NCBI RefSeq assembly: GCF_002304005.1
Contig: NZ_MRCQ01000001.1
Location: forward strand, 248,001 to 312,000
Length of the DNA: 64,000 nt
Direction: 5' to 3'
From: Flavobacterium sp. ACN6
GTDB taxonomy: Bacteria > Bacteroidota > Bacteroidia > Flavobacteriales > Flavobacteriaceae
A model generated the notes under the pieces. It did not search any database, was not told the origin of the DNA, and saw nothing but the letters and a program-made list of their open reading frames with translations. This document shows positions 54,957 through 64,000 of the stretch, piece after piece. How positions within the stretch are numbered: the stretch's first letter is position 1; each line of letters opens with the position of its first letter. The position numbers and the translations under genes were made by a program.

Positions 54957-55148
54957 TTACGCTACCACAACGTTTATTGCATTAGGTCCTTTTTTACCAT
55001 CCGCAATATCATAGCGAACTTCATCGTTTTCGCGGATAGTCTCCGACAAACCTGTAGCGTGAACAAAGATTTCACTCCCGCCATTTTTTGGTGTTATAAA
55101 TCCAAAACCTTTTTCTTCATTAAAGAATTTTACTGTACCTTCTTGCAT
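54957..55148 (-). CDS. Cold-shock domain protein (CspA family), second copy
   Basis: 63 residues, differing from the protein at 40903 at about ten positions (for example VHATGLSETIREND). The RNP motifs KGFGFI and IFVHATG are intact. The presence of two copies suggests different expression; upstream I see only TACATTTA, one base from the promoter form. Confidence 0.96.
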   Translation of the reverse strand: MQEGTVKFFNEEKGFGFITPKNGGSEIFVHATGLSETIRENDEVRYDIADGKKGPNAINVVVA

Positions 55149-55453
55149 CTTATAAATAATTACTGTTTCGAAAATAAATGTAGGATATTTAATTGTAAAC
55201 CAAAGATTTAAAAACCTTTTTTATTTGCTTTATGGGAATTATATAACATTAAGTAAAAATTATATAAAACATAGACAGGCATTTATGAAGATTAAATATC
55301 ATTATTTACTTGTAATTATAACTGACTAAAACTCAAAAGGTCATTGCATAATTAATTATATAACGCCACAGCAAAATTGTATAAATTAAAAAGCAGAGTC
55401 ATCCGCTAATTTTGAAAAAAAATAAATTTATACAATCACCATTTAATTAAATT
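55149..55453. other. Divergent upstream region
   Basis: 305 bases between the cold-shock gene and the acidic protein. Very AT-rich. No terminator or palindrome seen. Confidence 0.4.
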
Positions 55454-55753
55454 ATGAAATTATCAGCAGCTAACAGTTCAGTTATCCAATCAGCTAAAAA
55501 AATTGAAGTTCAATCAGAGACCAATTTCTCATTGCAGCCTGAAACACAGTTCGAGAATCTTTTAACAGACTTATATCAAAAATATGATGATGAGCCAGAC
55601 TTCGATTGTGAATTTTTATGGGCTTCCAATGACCAAAGCGAAAACGAAAGTACAATTGATCCAGAATCTGAAGATGACCTTACAGATCAATTTGATGATA
55701 ATCAGTGGGATGTGGCTATCTATGACCCGTACTTAGAATCAACTTATTATTAG
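55454..55753 (+). CDS. Acidic hypothetical protein
   Basis: 99 residues. The start MKLSAANSSVIQSAKKIEVQ is neutral; then comes an acidic stretch with DLYQKYDDEPDFDCEFLW, ESEDDLTDQFDDNQWD and an aromatic tail DPYLESTYY. No signal peptide. Family unknown. Like the protein at 13864, it is likely mostly disordered. Confidence 0.6.
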   Translation: MKLSAANSSVIQSAKKIEVQSETNFSLQPETQFENLLTDLYQKYDDEPDFDCEFLWASNDQSENESTIDPESEDDLTDQFDDNQWDVAIYDPYLESTYY

Positions 55754-56413
55754 ACAATAGTTTTCAACGGAGCTGTTCGAATGGTTCATCCCGCCTAGTC
55801 GCAAGGATAGATTTAAACCTTAAATAATTTACCGAAGCGTAAGAACCAAAGCTTACTAAAATTTGAAAAATTATTGTTTGAATTATTTCCGTGCAGTATT
55901 GTTTGCTTGTCAAAATATTTGTCATCGTTAACTACTCACAGCATTTTTTTCTCCTAATACTTTTAAGGATAATGAGTTTACAGTTCATTATAGTACTATT
56001 ATAAAAATCTTCTTTGCTGTTCTTCCGCAGCTGAATACTGTCAGATATATATTCATAGCTGAAAAACCCTCTGCATTATCATCTTGACTGAAATTCAATA
56101 TTTCAATTTCCCAAAAACCATTACAGATTACAGTCCTGTTTCAGCAGCTACAAATTGATTTGCTGATTTGAGATTTAATTTAACGACACAATATTTATTT
56201 TTTTTCTAAAAATAAATTATTAACTGAAACATTTTGAAAATAAAGCGTCAAATAGAATGTTAATCCTATTCTATTACTTCATCATATTTGGTGTCAGACC
56301 TAACGTAGATTACTTAAAATCCGTTTTAAAAATCTTTTCGTATTCTCTGAAGATAGAAGCTAATGCCAGTCATGGAGTTCCAATTCAAATTTTTAATCTA
56401 AAAATCAATACTA
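55754..56413. other. Intergenic stretch, no gene seen
   Basis: 660 bases. A GTTCGAAT stretch near 55775 resembles a tRNA T loop but no stem or acceptor pairs with it. No ORF with coding character. Confidence 0.45.
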
Positions 56414-56974
56414 ATGACAAAGACAATGTTTTTTAAATCGGGAATTAAACAAGGAATTATAATGGGACTCTGCTTCTGTCTCTACACTACTTTAATGTGG
56501 CTCACAAAATTAGATACGACGTATTTAAATATTGGGCAGTATTTTGACATCGCTATAATTCTACTGCCTGTATTTATGATTTTTTGGATAATAAAAAAAC
56601 ATACTGATTACTATAGGATAACTATTTTTCAAAGAATTGCACTTGCTGTTTTGGTCGGTTTTGTTTCCTATTTAATTTACGATCCTTTCTTATACATTTA
56701 TCATCATTACATTAATCCAGACTGGTATGATGCCGTGGTTAATTTAAAAGAAGCAGATTTAATGACTGTTCATACGCCGCAAAATAAAATAACAGCAGTT
56801 TTGAAAGAAATGAAAACCTCGCCTATAGCTCAGGCAAATTTATTTAGACTATCAGCCGCAATTCCTTCTGTAATTATTTTACCGGTTTTAATCGCTTTGA
56901 TTTCTCTTCTTTTTATACGAAACAAAACTAGAAATACTACTGCAAATCACGAAAGCCCATTAGCTGTAATGTAA
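56414..56974 (+). CDS. DUF4199-like membrane protein
   Basis: 186 residues with four hydrophobic helices: SGIKQGIIMGLCFCLYTTLM, IGQYFDIAIILLPVFMIFWI, IALAVLVGFVSYLIYDPF and a C-terminal LPVLIALISLLFI. The loop DWYDAVVNLKEADL lies between helices 3 and 4. This layout is that of the DUF4199 group in Bacteroidota. Function unknown. Confidence 0.65.
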   Translation: MTKTMFFKSGIKQGIIMGLCFCLYTTLMWLTKLDTTYLNIGQYFDIAIILLPVFMIFWIIKKHTDYYRITIFQRIALAVLVGFVSYLIYDPFLYIYHHYINPDWYDAVVNLKEADLMTVHTPQNKITAVLKEMKTSPIAQANLFRLSAAIPSVIILPVLIALISLLFIRNKTRNTTANHESPLAVM

Positions 56975-57053
56975 AAATACGCCAGAGTGCTATTGTTAAT
57001 CTAAATCCGAAAAGCATATACCTAATTTTACTCGACTTGACGAATTTCATGTA

Positions 57054-57599
57054 TCAAACCTGAGTGCTGTTGAATTCCATTTCTACATGGCTCACCTTAT
57101 AGAGTAGTGAAGGCAGCTGCCTGCCTCCTAATGTTCCCCATATATGATTCAATTCTTCAAATTCAGGTGTATAAACTGTCACAGTAAATCTAAAACTCTT
57201 AATGTTTTTCATTACGTCATTTGCATTGCTGTAGAGCGTATTTGCTTGCGTGAAAAGACTTTTTTCTTGGAAAAAGGTATTGATTTTTGAAATTTCATTT
57301 AGTGAATTAACATAAGCGTTTCTATTGGCACTGAAAATCAGATAGAGAATAATGCTTTGATCATTGCTTTTGTACAATGTTTTTGAACTTTCAGCTACGT
57401 AATTAGGTATGTTTTTGAGCGCCTTATCTTCCTCTATTCGAATCAGGGTCAATACTGTTTTGTCTTCTAAAGCGGCTGAGGTGTTTTTTTGGACTTCTGC
57501 CCAGGCAATATTTCCAGCTACTACGCTCTTTTCAAGTCCGTTTTGATCCAAATAATTATTTACCTGCTCTGTAATTATTTGAATTATTTCATAAATCAT
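57054..57599 (-). CDS. DUF4255 (Pvc16 N-terminal-like) protein, isolated
   Basis: 181 residues. The pattern KTVLTLIRIEEDKALKNIPN, then SIILYLIFSANRNAYVNSL and ISKINTFFQEKSLF matches DUF4255, the domain of Pvc16-type cap proteins at the end of contractile injection tubes. No sheath, tube, baseplate or AAA+ gene is visible within the window. It may be an orphan or have another role. Confidence 0.75.
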   Translation of the reverse strand: MIYEIIQIITEQVNNYLDQNGLEKSVVAGNIAWAEVQKNTSAALEDKTVLTLIRIEEDKALKNIPNYVAESSKTLYKSNDQSIILYLIFSANRNAYVNSLNEISKINTFFQEKSLFTQANTLYSNANDVMKNIKSFRFTVTVYTPEFEELNHIWGTLGGRQLPSLLYKVSHVEMEFNSTQV

Positions 57600-57769
57600 T
57601 GCTGAAGACGTTTAAAGATTTATATTTATTTGATAGTGTTGTGTTTTTATTTATAAATATAAAAAACTAATATTTAATTAGTTAACAACTTACACTATCA
57701 AATATAATCAAAAAAACTACAGCTCTTTAAAATGTATTAATCCCAAACTTGTATGTAATAAAAAAAAAA

Positions 57770-58387
57770 TCAGTCCAGCATTTCTTCTAGTTTCATTTTT
57801 AAAACATCCTCACTTTGATGACCAAAATACTGCGCAAGGATTTCATATTTATTATCAAAAATAATAAATGAAGGAGTGCCCTGCAGCTGATTTAGCGTGA
57901 ATGTTTCTGCTAAAAATGATATCTGCGAATAGTAGGATTTAATTTTCATTATTAAAAGCTCTTTTTCCCTTTCAGAAAAACTGGAAATGTTAGGAACAGT
58001 GTTCAATAGTAATTGTATCGTACCTGAATTAATAAATGATTCGGCAGTTATCATACGATCAAAAGCAGCAGGAAATTTCGGAATATCCAAATAGGAAGAA
58101 CGCTGGTAATTTGTTTGGTAATACTTTTTGGTTTCTCCAACCAGTTCACCGCTTTCTAATAATAATTTTAAGTTTGCTTCATTATTATATTCAAAGTCTT
58201 CAAAAGCAGTAGCTACACCAATAAAGCCCACTTTGTCTTTGAAGGATTCGTAAAGCTGATTCATAATAGGAATGCCATATATAAAACAGCCCGGACAATT
58301 TACTTGAAATACAAAGGCTATATTTACCTTACGGGCTGTGAATTCGCCCTGAACTAATTGCTGCGTGTGAAGATGAAATTTTGACAT
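57770..58387 (-). CDS. Thioredoxin-fold protein with CPGC motif
   Basis: 205 residues. A redoxin-like start VNIAFVFQVNCPGCFIYGIP carries a CxxC pair near residues 31-34; the cis-Pro loop is LQGTPSFIIFDN. About 100 residues between them form an extra helical insertion. No signal peptide, so it is probably cytosolic. It resembles TlpA/DsbA-type disulfide or peroxide enzymes; the substrate is unknown. Confidence 0.8.
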   Translation of the reverse strand: MSKFHLHTQQLVQGEFTARKVNIAFVFQVNCPGCFIYGIPIMNQLYESFKDKVGFIGVATAFEDFEYNNEANLKLLLESGELVGETKKYYQTNYQRSSYLDIPKFPAAFDRMITAESFINSGTIQLLLNTVPNISSFSEREKELLIMKIKSYYSQISFLAETFTLNQLQGTPSFIIFDNKYEILAQYFGHQSEDVLKMKLEEMLD

Positions 58388-58656
58388 CGCTCAAATTGAT
58401 TAAAATTGCAGTACAAAGTTAGTCGGCAACCAGAGCTTTTGACTGGTCCAGTTTTTACAATATTTATCAGTATCTGGTTTCTAAATCTCTTTTTCAGATA
58501 AGTGTATTCGAGGCACATCAGATGTGATTTAGGAAGCAGTAAATTATAAAACAGACAGTTTCCCTCAGATGAATTAAATTTTGCAATTTATACCCTGAAA
58601 GATATAACAAAACGGTGTAAGTGTTTCTGAAATTTGCTTAGTTAATATCAAAAGCC

Positions 58657-59313
58657 ATGAAAACATTCCTTCGTAATAACGGACTCTCCATCGTCTTTTT
58701 TCTTCTATTTATCTTCACGCTTATAGGCCAGATTATATTTGGCTTCAAAGAACATAACAAGGAAATTCTTGAACAAGGCGGTGTCGCTGTAACACTTGCA
58801 GGCTATTTCAGCACGGGACATTTTCTAGAATCAACTTTTGAGAATTGGGAAAGTGAATTTCTGCAAATGGCGCTTTTTGTGATCCTTACCATTTTTCTGC
58901 AGCAGAAAGGCTCATCGGAATCGAAGGATTTTGACAAGCAGGAAGAAGTCGACAGGGAACCTTCTTCTCGTCGAAAAGGTGCGCCTTGGCCGGTCAAAAA
59001 AGGTGGATGGCTGTTGGCTGTCTATAAACACTCACTTACCATTTCTCTTTTACTACTTTTCTTCATTTCATTCGGAATTCATTTCTACGGAAGTCTTAAA
59101 GATGAAAACCAACAGCTTTCCCTTAAAGGACTCCCGTTGGAAAGTGCTGCAGCATATATCGGTGATTCGCGATTTTGGTTTGAGTCTTTTCAGAACTGGC
59201 AGAGCGAATTCCTCTCGGTATTTGCCATTGTAATGCTGTCCATTTACCTGCGCCAGATCGGTTCTCCGCAATCCAAACCAGTTGATGCTCCAAATAGCGA
59301 AACGGGAGAATAA
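58657..59313 (+). CDS. DUF6766 membrane protein with internal duplication
   Basis: 218 residues, about four membrane helices. The two halves repeat: FENWESEFLQMALFVILTIF then LQQKGSSESK, and FQNWQSEFLSVFAIVMLSIY then LRQIGSPQSK. A basic loop (SSRRKGAPWPVKKGG) joins them. This is the DUF6766 pattern. Function unknown; such genes often lie with stress genes, as here. Confidence 0.8.
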   Translation: MKTFLRNNGLSIVFFLLFIFTLIGQIIFGFKEHNKEILEQGGVAVTLAGYFSTGHFLESTFENWESEFLQMALFVILTIFLQQKGSSESKDFDKQEEVDREPSSRRKGAPWPVKKGGWLLAVYKHSLTISLLLLFFISFGIHFYGSLKDENQQLSLKGLPLESAAAYIGDSRFWFESFQNWQSEFLSVFAIVMLSIYLRQIGSPQSKPVDAPNSETGE

Positions 59314-59468
59314 TATGCAAACGTCCTTACAATGAACTATTTAAAAATTAGAAATCTTTTCAAAGTGCAAGATCTGCTATAAGATAATTTTGAAGAAAAA
59401 TAGAAAACCTGCACCATCATAAAGAAGGTACAGGTTTTCCGACAATCAAGATTACTACTGAGTAGTTC

Positions 59469-60068
59469 CTATTTCTGATCTTCGTTGTCTGCGTCGAAGT
59501 TAATCGTATTATAAGCGGCTTCAGTTAGTGTCACATCGGCCTGCTTTTCTTCAGAAAGCGTTTTTTCCAAAAGAAGTACAGCATCATCCTCTCCCAAAGT
59601 CGTTGCAAAGGCAGCAAGTGTTCCATAGGTGGCAATTTCGTAATGCTCGATTTTTTGTGAGGCAGCAATAATTCCTGCGTCTCTTACAGGTCCTGGCTGT
59701 GTTTCCTCCATAATACTTTCGCCTTCTTTGATAAGCCCTTCCATGGCATCACATTTTTTAGCTGCCGCTTTCTCTCCTACTGATTTAAAAACCTCTTCCA
59801 GTCTTGCTACCTGCTCTTGCGTTACAGCTAGGTGCTCATTGATGGCATTAATTAGATTTTCAGATGTGGCATTTTTGGCCATTTTTGGAAGTGCTTTTAC
59901 TAGTGCTTTTTCAGCCCAGTAAATATCTTTAAGCGAATCCACAAATAATTCTCTTAATCCATCAGCTGCAGAAGGTTTCGCTTTTACTGATGCTTTTGAT
60001 GCTGCAGATTTTCCTGCAGTGCTGGTTTTGCTTTTAACGGCCGCTGTTTTTTTTATGGCAGTTTTCAT
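59469..60068 (-). CDS. DUF892 ferritin-like protein (YciF/YciE type)
   Basis: 199 residues from ATG 60068 (frame open to 60110 without an ATG). The first ~40 residues are Lys/Ala/Ser-rich, like a histone tail. The core is a four-helix ferritin-like domain: LRELFVDSLKDIYWAEKAL, LPKMAKNATSENLINAINEH, EHYEIATYGTLAAFA and LLEKTLSEEKQAD. Glu and His residues suited to a di-iron site are present. The basic tail may bind DNA. Stress-linked in other bacteria. Confidence 0.92.
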   Translation of the reverse strand: MKTAIKKTAAVKSKTSTAGKSAASKASVKAKPSAADGLRELFVDSLKDIYWAEKALVKALPKMAKNATSENLINAINEHLAVTQEQVARLEEVFKSVGEKAAAKKCDAMEGLIKEGESIMEETQPGPVRDAGIIAASQKIEHYEIATYGTLAAFATTLGEDDAVLLLEKTLSEEKQADVTLTEAAYNTINFDADNEDQK

Positions 60069-60110
60069 AATATGATGTTTTATAGTTAATAAGCCAAATT
60101 TACAAATCAC

Positions 60111-60544
60111 ATATACTGCTTTTTTACAGTTTTACATTTAAAATTTACAGTATTTAAATATTGAATACCAATACTTTAACACATTTAAATTTTAAGTTTT
60201 TATGCTTTTACAGAAATACTATGCTGTCATCAAAAAAATACTTGCCTAAAAGTGCATCAGTTTTTGTGCCATCTAAAAAAACTTTAATTAGGTGGTCCAT
60301 TTAATAATCTTTAAATACTGGAAAAATATTATAAAAAAATCAAAAAATTATATAAAGAAACAAAAGAGATATTACGGAAATTTACTCTGAATCAATATTA
60401 TAGAAGCGTATTCTGTTAACTTGAGTTATTTTTCGCTCTTTAAATATTTGATGTCAGGATTTTTGATTTTAGACTGAAAGACGGCCTGACTCTTTAATCC
60501 ATTATTCACTGGAAGTCATTTTTTTTAAACTAAAACTTATCATT
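60111..60544. other. Intergenic region upstream of the glycosidase-like gene
   Basis: 434 bases, AT-rich, divergent promoters expected. No palindrome or terminator seen. Confidence 0.4.
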
Positions 60545-62725
60545 ATGCATACTGTTACCCCTTGGAGCGCAGCTGCTCAGGCAGATATTGAAAATAGTGA
60601 AATCTTTTTAGAGAGAAAAATCCATGATTACACCTATCAATTCTACAATACTGGAGATTCCCTTTGGATTGTGGCGATACTGCCAAATAGTGGAAAAATA
60701 GCTTTCCGGACGGCTTTCGCGATGAACAGCTGCTTTGAGATCAATAATATTTTTGATGACGAAGATACTATCGTGATTGTTTTAAACTCAAGACTGGGCA
60801 GTTACGAGATCCGCGTAGATTTTCCAGATTCGCTCACTCCGATATTACATTATACAACCTCTTTTACGGCAAATATACCATTGATGATTCCATTCTGGCC
60901 AAGAGATATAATACCTCTTACAAAAAATGGAAGTGTAGAAAACACTGCTGGAAAAATTCATATGGAACAGTTCGGATCCCGATCTGGACTGCTGTTTGTA
61001 AGTGTTACTAAACCTCAGACAGGATCTTTATTTTATTTTCAGAACCTGACATCATTATCTGCATACTGCGAAGCTACGCAGACAGAATCTAAAAACACCG
61101 TGGGTGGCAGCTGGCCAGAAATTGGCTTTCAGCTCCCCGTTACCGATAAAGAACCTCTTCCTTCGGGCAGACCTTTTATACTCTCAGATGCCTATGTAGT
61201 ACTGGATACTGAAATTGTAGAGAAAACATCCTTAGTTTGTGAGCATTTTTTAAACAACCTAGTCAAAATATACAGAGTACTGCAGCAGCCGGCAATTGAA
61301 TATCACAACTGGCCGGATATCGCTCAGCAGGTAATTACAGATTTAACGTACAATAAAGGAGCGTGGACACAGAAAAATGGAAATGCTTACTTGAATGCCT
61401 ATTTGTGCGACTACGACACTCCTGCTGAAAGCATGGTGCAACTGGCAGTACTGACTCCATTTAAGGAATTTGAAAAATGGAGCGGTGAAAAACAGCCTCT
61501 TTGCGATGCACTAACAAACGGACTGCCCGCTTTTTACGATTCCAAAATTAACTGCATAAACAGATGGCTTCCTGCGCTGGCAGACACACTGGATCATTCA
61601 GAAGAACATAAAAAAGAAATGGTGATGGATTCCTGGTATCTGCATCATCCCCTGATGAATTTAGCAAGACTTTCATTGCAAGGGGATAAAATCGCAGAAA
61701 AGCTCCTGTTAGATTCCATTGATTATGTCATAAAAACAGCCCATCATTTTAAATATTCCTGGCCGGTTTTTTATGATATGCAGACTTTGGAAATAATCAA
61801 AAAAGAAACAGCTCCCGGCGCTGGCGGAGAAAGAGATGTGCCTGGTGCCTATGCGCACTTAATGCTGTTGGTTTTTAAGTTAACCAAGGAGAAACGCTAT
61901 CTGAGTGAGGCTGAAAAAGCAGCCAAAAAATTAGCCGATCTGGGTATTAATATCTTATATCAGGCTAATAACACTGCCTTTGCAGCTGGGGCTTTACTTG
62001 AATTATATAAAATAACCCATAAGAAACTATATCTTGATTTAAGCAATACCTGTCTTACGGGACTCTTTAAAAATGTACAGTTGTATGACTGCCGCTATGG
62101 CTTTGGTCAAAATTACACTAATTTCTTCTCCATCTTTCCGTTAAATGATGCGCCGTATACTGCAGCTTATGAAGAGTTGGAAGTCTATGCTGCTTTATCA
62201 GAATATTTAAATCAAGCCAAAGATGTAGAGATTCTGCCAGCCGTTAAAACACTGCTTCCCGAATTTATTAAATATGCTGTTAACAGAATTGCCTACTATT
62301 ATCCACCGAAACTGCCCAAAGAAATGCTTTCCAAAGAAGTTAAAACAGGAGAACTCCAGGCTGATTTGTGGATTCCTTTAGAAGATCTATACAATGGCTG
62401 GGAACACAGCGGTCAGGTCGGACAAGAGGTTTACGGTGCTGGAATGGCTTTTGGCGTAGTATCAAGACAGTATATCAAAATCAATGATGATTTTATGCTT
62501 TTTATAGATTATCCCCACCACTATACCAAAAGAGGAAAAACAATCAACATCCATCTAAACGGTGATAAAACAATGTACTGCAATTTGAAAATACTAAAAC
62601 TGGGAACTCCTGCTGTCAAAATGAAAGTATTTCAGGATAGCGAACTTCTTAAACCTTTTAAAAAAAGTACCAAAATGCAGGAATACAGAATTGCAGGAAA
62701 TGGTACAGTTAAAATTGAGTCGTAA
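60545..62725 (+). CDS. Six-hairpin glycosidase-like protein
   Basis: 726 residues, no signal peptide, so likely cytosolic. The first ~230 residues are beta-rich. The middle is an alpha/alpha toroid: NWPDIAQQVITDLTYNKGAW, MDSWYLHHPLMNLARLSLQG, ERDVPGAYAHLMLLVFKLTK and ALLELYKITHKKLYLD. These resemble glycoside hydrolases or lyases with an (alpha/alpha)6 fold. The ending is a beta domain. No catalytic residues can be named. It precedes an SDR with 28 bases between. Confidence 0.6.
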   Translation: MHTVTPWSAAAQADIENSEIFLERKIHDYTYQFYNTGDSLWIVAILPNSGKIAFRTAFAMNSCFEINNIFDDEDTIVIVLNSRLGSYEIRVDFPDSLTPILHYTTSFTANIPLMIPFWPRDIIPLTKNGSVENTAGKIHMEQFGSRSGLLFVSVTKPQTGSLFYFQNLTSLSAYCEATQTESKNTVGGSWPEIGFQLPVTDKEPLPSGRPFILSDAYVVLDTEIVEKTSLVCEHFLNNLVKIYRVLQQPAIEYHNWPDIAQQVITDLTYNKGAWTQKNGNAYLNAYLCDYDTPAESMVQLAVLTPFKEFEKWSGEKQPLCDALTNGLPAFYDSKINCINRWLPALADTLDHSEEHKKEMVMDSWYLHHPLMNLARLSLQGDKIAEKLLLDSIDYVIKTAHHFKYSWPVFYDMQTLEIIKKETAPGAGGERDVPGAYAHLMLLVFKLTKEKRYLSEAEKAAKKLADLGINILYQANNTAFAAGALLELYKITHKKLYLDLSNTCLTGLFKNVQLYDCRYGFGQNYTNFFSIFPLNDAPYTAAYEELEVYAALSEYLNQAKDVEILPAVKTLLPEFIKYAVNRIAYYYPPKLPKEMLSKEVKTGELQADLWIPLEDLYNGWEHSGQVGQEVYGAGMAFGVVSRQYIKINDDFMLFIDYPHHYTKRGKTINIHLNGDKTMYCNLKILKLGTPAVKMKVFQDSELLKPFKKSTKMQEYRIAGNGTVKIES

Positions 62726-62753
62726 TATTTACTTAATACATAAAAAACAAATA

Positions 62754-63512
62754 ATGGAAAAATTGACAAATTACTTTGGACAAAATATCAAAGACAAAAG
62801 AATTGTAGTGACTGGTGGAACAACCGGAATAGGAAAAGCAATTGCCGATGTGCTCGTGTCCCTTGGCGGACGTGTTCTTATTTTTGGAAGAGATCCTAAA
62901 GATTTCAAAAATGCTGTGGCGGATATAAAAAAACAATTTCCAGACAGTGAGGTCTATGGAACTCCGGCGGATGTCACTAAGAAAAAAGACATTGACAAAA
63001 TATTAAAAATAGCAGATACTGAACTCGGAGGTATTGATATTTTAATCAACAATGCCGCATTGGGAGCACCTGGAATTGCTGGTGAAACTTATGAGGACTA
63101 TAAATATGTTGTAGATACTAACATTACTGGCTATCTAGCCTTCGCCCAGGAAGCTGCATCAAGAATGAAAAAACAGAAATCAGGACATATTATCAATATT
63201 GGCTCAATGAGCGCCGAAAGCCGAACTGGCCAAAGCACCATTTATGTGGCTACAAAATCTGCTATTCGAGGTTTCAGCACCTCGCTTCGCAAGGAGTTAA
63301 ATCCGCTTGGAATTAAAGTTTCACTTATTGAACCTGGAGCAGTAACAAGTGATATGCAGACCGATCCAAAAAAAGTACAAAAGCAAAAGGTAGAAAAATT
63401 GGAAATGCTGGAAGCGTACGATATTGCGATGAGCACACTGTTCTGTTTGTCCCAGCCAAAAAGATGCGATATTGTCACCATGCAGATACGTCCGCATCTC
63501 CAGATTATCTAA
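62754..63512 (+). CDS. Short-chain dehydrogenase/reductase
   Basis: 252 residues from ATG 62754; the frame to 62691 overlaps the upstream gene's end. VTGGTTGIGKAIADVL near residue 17, INNAALGAPG, Ser in NIGSMSAES, YVATK (Y-x3-K), then EPGAVTSDM. A classical SDR of unknown substrate. It follows the glycosidase-like gene closely and is likely in its operon. Confidence 0.93.
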   Translation: MEKLTNYFGQNIKDKRIVVTGGTTGIGKAIADVLVSLGGRVLIFGRDPKDFKNAVADIKKQFPDSEVYGTPADVTKKKDIDKILKIADTELGGIDILINNAALGAPGIAGETYEDYKYVVDTNITGYLAFAQEAASRMKKQKSGHIINIGSMSAESRTGQSTIYVATKSAIRGFSTSLRKELNPLGIKVSLIEPGAVTSDMQTDPKKVQKQKVEKLEMLEAYDIAMSTLFCLSQPKRCDIVTMQIRPHLQII

Positions 63513-63542
63513 TCTTAGTAATAAAGTCAACATATATACACA

Positions 63543-63569
63543 AACACCTGCATTTACGCAGGTGTTTTT
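63543..63569 (+). terminator. Terminator after SDR
   Basis: AACACCTGC and GCAGGTGTT arms around a 6-base loop, then a T run. Confidence 0.85.
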
Positions 63570-63658
63570 AGTTAGGATATAGCTGAGAAATTGGGTATAA
63601 AAAATACAACAGCATCAATTTTATTTTTAATATTAGATCTCAATATTGCATTACAATC

Positions 63659-64000
63659 CTACAATAAAGAATCCAGTATAACAATAAGTTCTTTGTAACT
63701 GGTGGGCTTGCTGATGTATTTTATAATTTTTTCACTGCGCACCAGTTCATCTGCAAAATTTTCAGAAGGAGTTGAAATCAAAATTACAGGAATATTGGCA
63801 AGGCGCTTTTCTGCTTTAAGCTTTTCGAGGAGCTCAAGACCATTCATACGGGGCATATTGTAATCCAAAAAAATAAGATCCGGAAGATTCTCTGTCACAA
63901 GCAGATGATCAAATTCTGCCGCAGGGTTAAAAGCCCATCGCAGGCAGACTCCTTTGTTCAATGTATCAGCAGCTTCCATGAACAGCTCTGCATCTTCCCG
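63659..64000 (-). CDS. Single-domain response regulator (receiver), 5' end outside window
   Basis: The frame is open to the window end; upstream codons read REDAELFMEAADTL, so ATG 63979 is internal. The phospho-acceptor Asp is in LIFLDYNMPRMNGLELL, the switch Ser/Thr in VILISTPSE and the Lys in YISKPTSYKEL. It belongs with CheY-like single-domain receivers of flavobacteria. It could accept phosphate from a soluble PAS kinase such as that at 50189. Confidence 0.9.
   Translation of the reverse strand, partial: REDAELFMEAADTLNKGVCLRWAFNPAAEFDHLLVTENLPDLIFLDYNMPRMNGLELLEKLKAEKRLANIPVILISTPSENFADELVRSEKIIKYISKPTSYKELIVILDSLL

Noticed and set aside
55770..55800. T-loop-like GTTCGAAT stretch, possible tRNA
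   Set aside because: No acceptor or T stem pairs with it and no upstream arms exist.

Overview
The window looks like chromosomal DNA of a Flavobacterium-type Bacteroidota. It is AT-rich. Several genes carry the Bacteroidota promoter form (TTG, a 17-19 base spacer, TAnnTTTG). It also holds a type IX secretion (T9SS) type B surface protein paired with a PorP/SprF-family protein, DUF2141, DUF4199-like and DUF4833 proteins, and poly-PAS signalling typical of flavobacteria. There is no rRNA, CRISPR array or intact transposase. One tRNA is present (tRNA-Arg, anticodon ACG).

Layout. 1-6 kb: the end of a LuxR-type regulator, a lipoprotein, apt, tRNA-Arg, a decayed old-yellow-enzyme/AraC junction, an MmcQ/YjbR protein, and a peroxide-response operon (nitroreductase with an internal amber stop, ohrR, ohr) behind a perfect 24-bp palindrome that resembles an OhrR operator. 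6.4-12.5 kb: a 1712-residue secreted protein with 11 near-identical 73-residue repeats, followed by its PorP/SprF partner. 12.8-17.2 kb: decayed genes, an acidic disordered protein, an AraC regulator beside an SDR, and hydrolase and OmpA remnants. 17.2-22.1 kb: an Lrp regulator, an SBF-like transporter, the folate-independent methionine synthase pair mesX-mesD, and a nitroreductase. 22.1-25.2 kb: a zinc-type oxidoreductase divergent from a MocR regulator, the pair lying between 54-bp direct repeats. 25.2-34 kb: DUF2141, an epimerase, a TetR regulator, a broken AraC gene, cassette-like lipoprotein genes, an MFS transporter, a trypsin-like protease and a ChaN/EreA-like protein. 34-41.7 kb: a cysteine-hydrolase-like protein and an amidoligase-like protein, a Na+/H+ antiporter, small membrane proteins, an SDR, a cold-shock protein and a VOC protein. 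41.7-44.6 kb: a BCCT transporter with a flavin disulfide reductase. 45-49.7 kb: a lipid-type cluster (DUF4833, GtrA, CDP-alcohol phosphotransferase, PhyH dioxygenase, SDR) with a seven-cysteine leader peptide just upstream of the PhyH gene. 50-64 kb: a giant soluble PAS histidine kinase, a second cold-shock gene, several stress-type small proteins, an isolated DUF4255 (Pvc16-like) protein, a DUF892 ferritin-like protein, a six-hairpin glycosidase-like protein, an SDR and a receiver-domain regulator cut by the window end.

The most interesting observations are the poly-cysteine leader upstream of the PhyH/lipid cluster, the hydrolase plus amidoligase-like pair, two families of dispersed structured repeats (an ~85-bp palindromic MITE-like element and a GCGCTTGGC cassette-type element), and a conserved ~75-nt leader shared by two secreted-protein genes. 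All functions come from reading the sequence and from remembered family features; no search was run.
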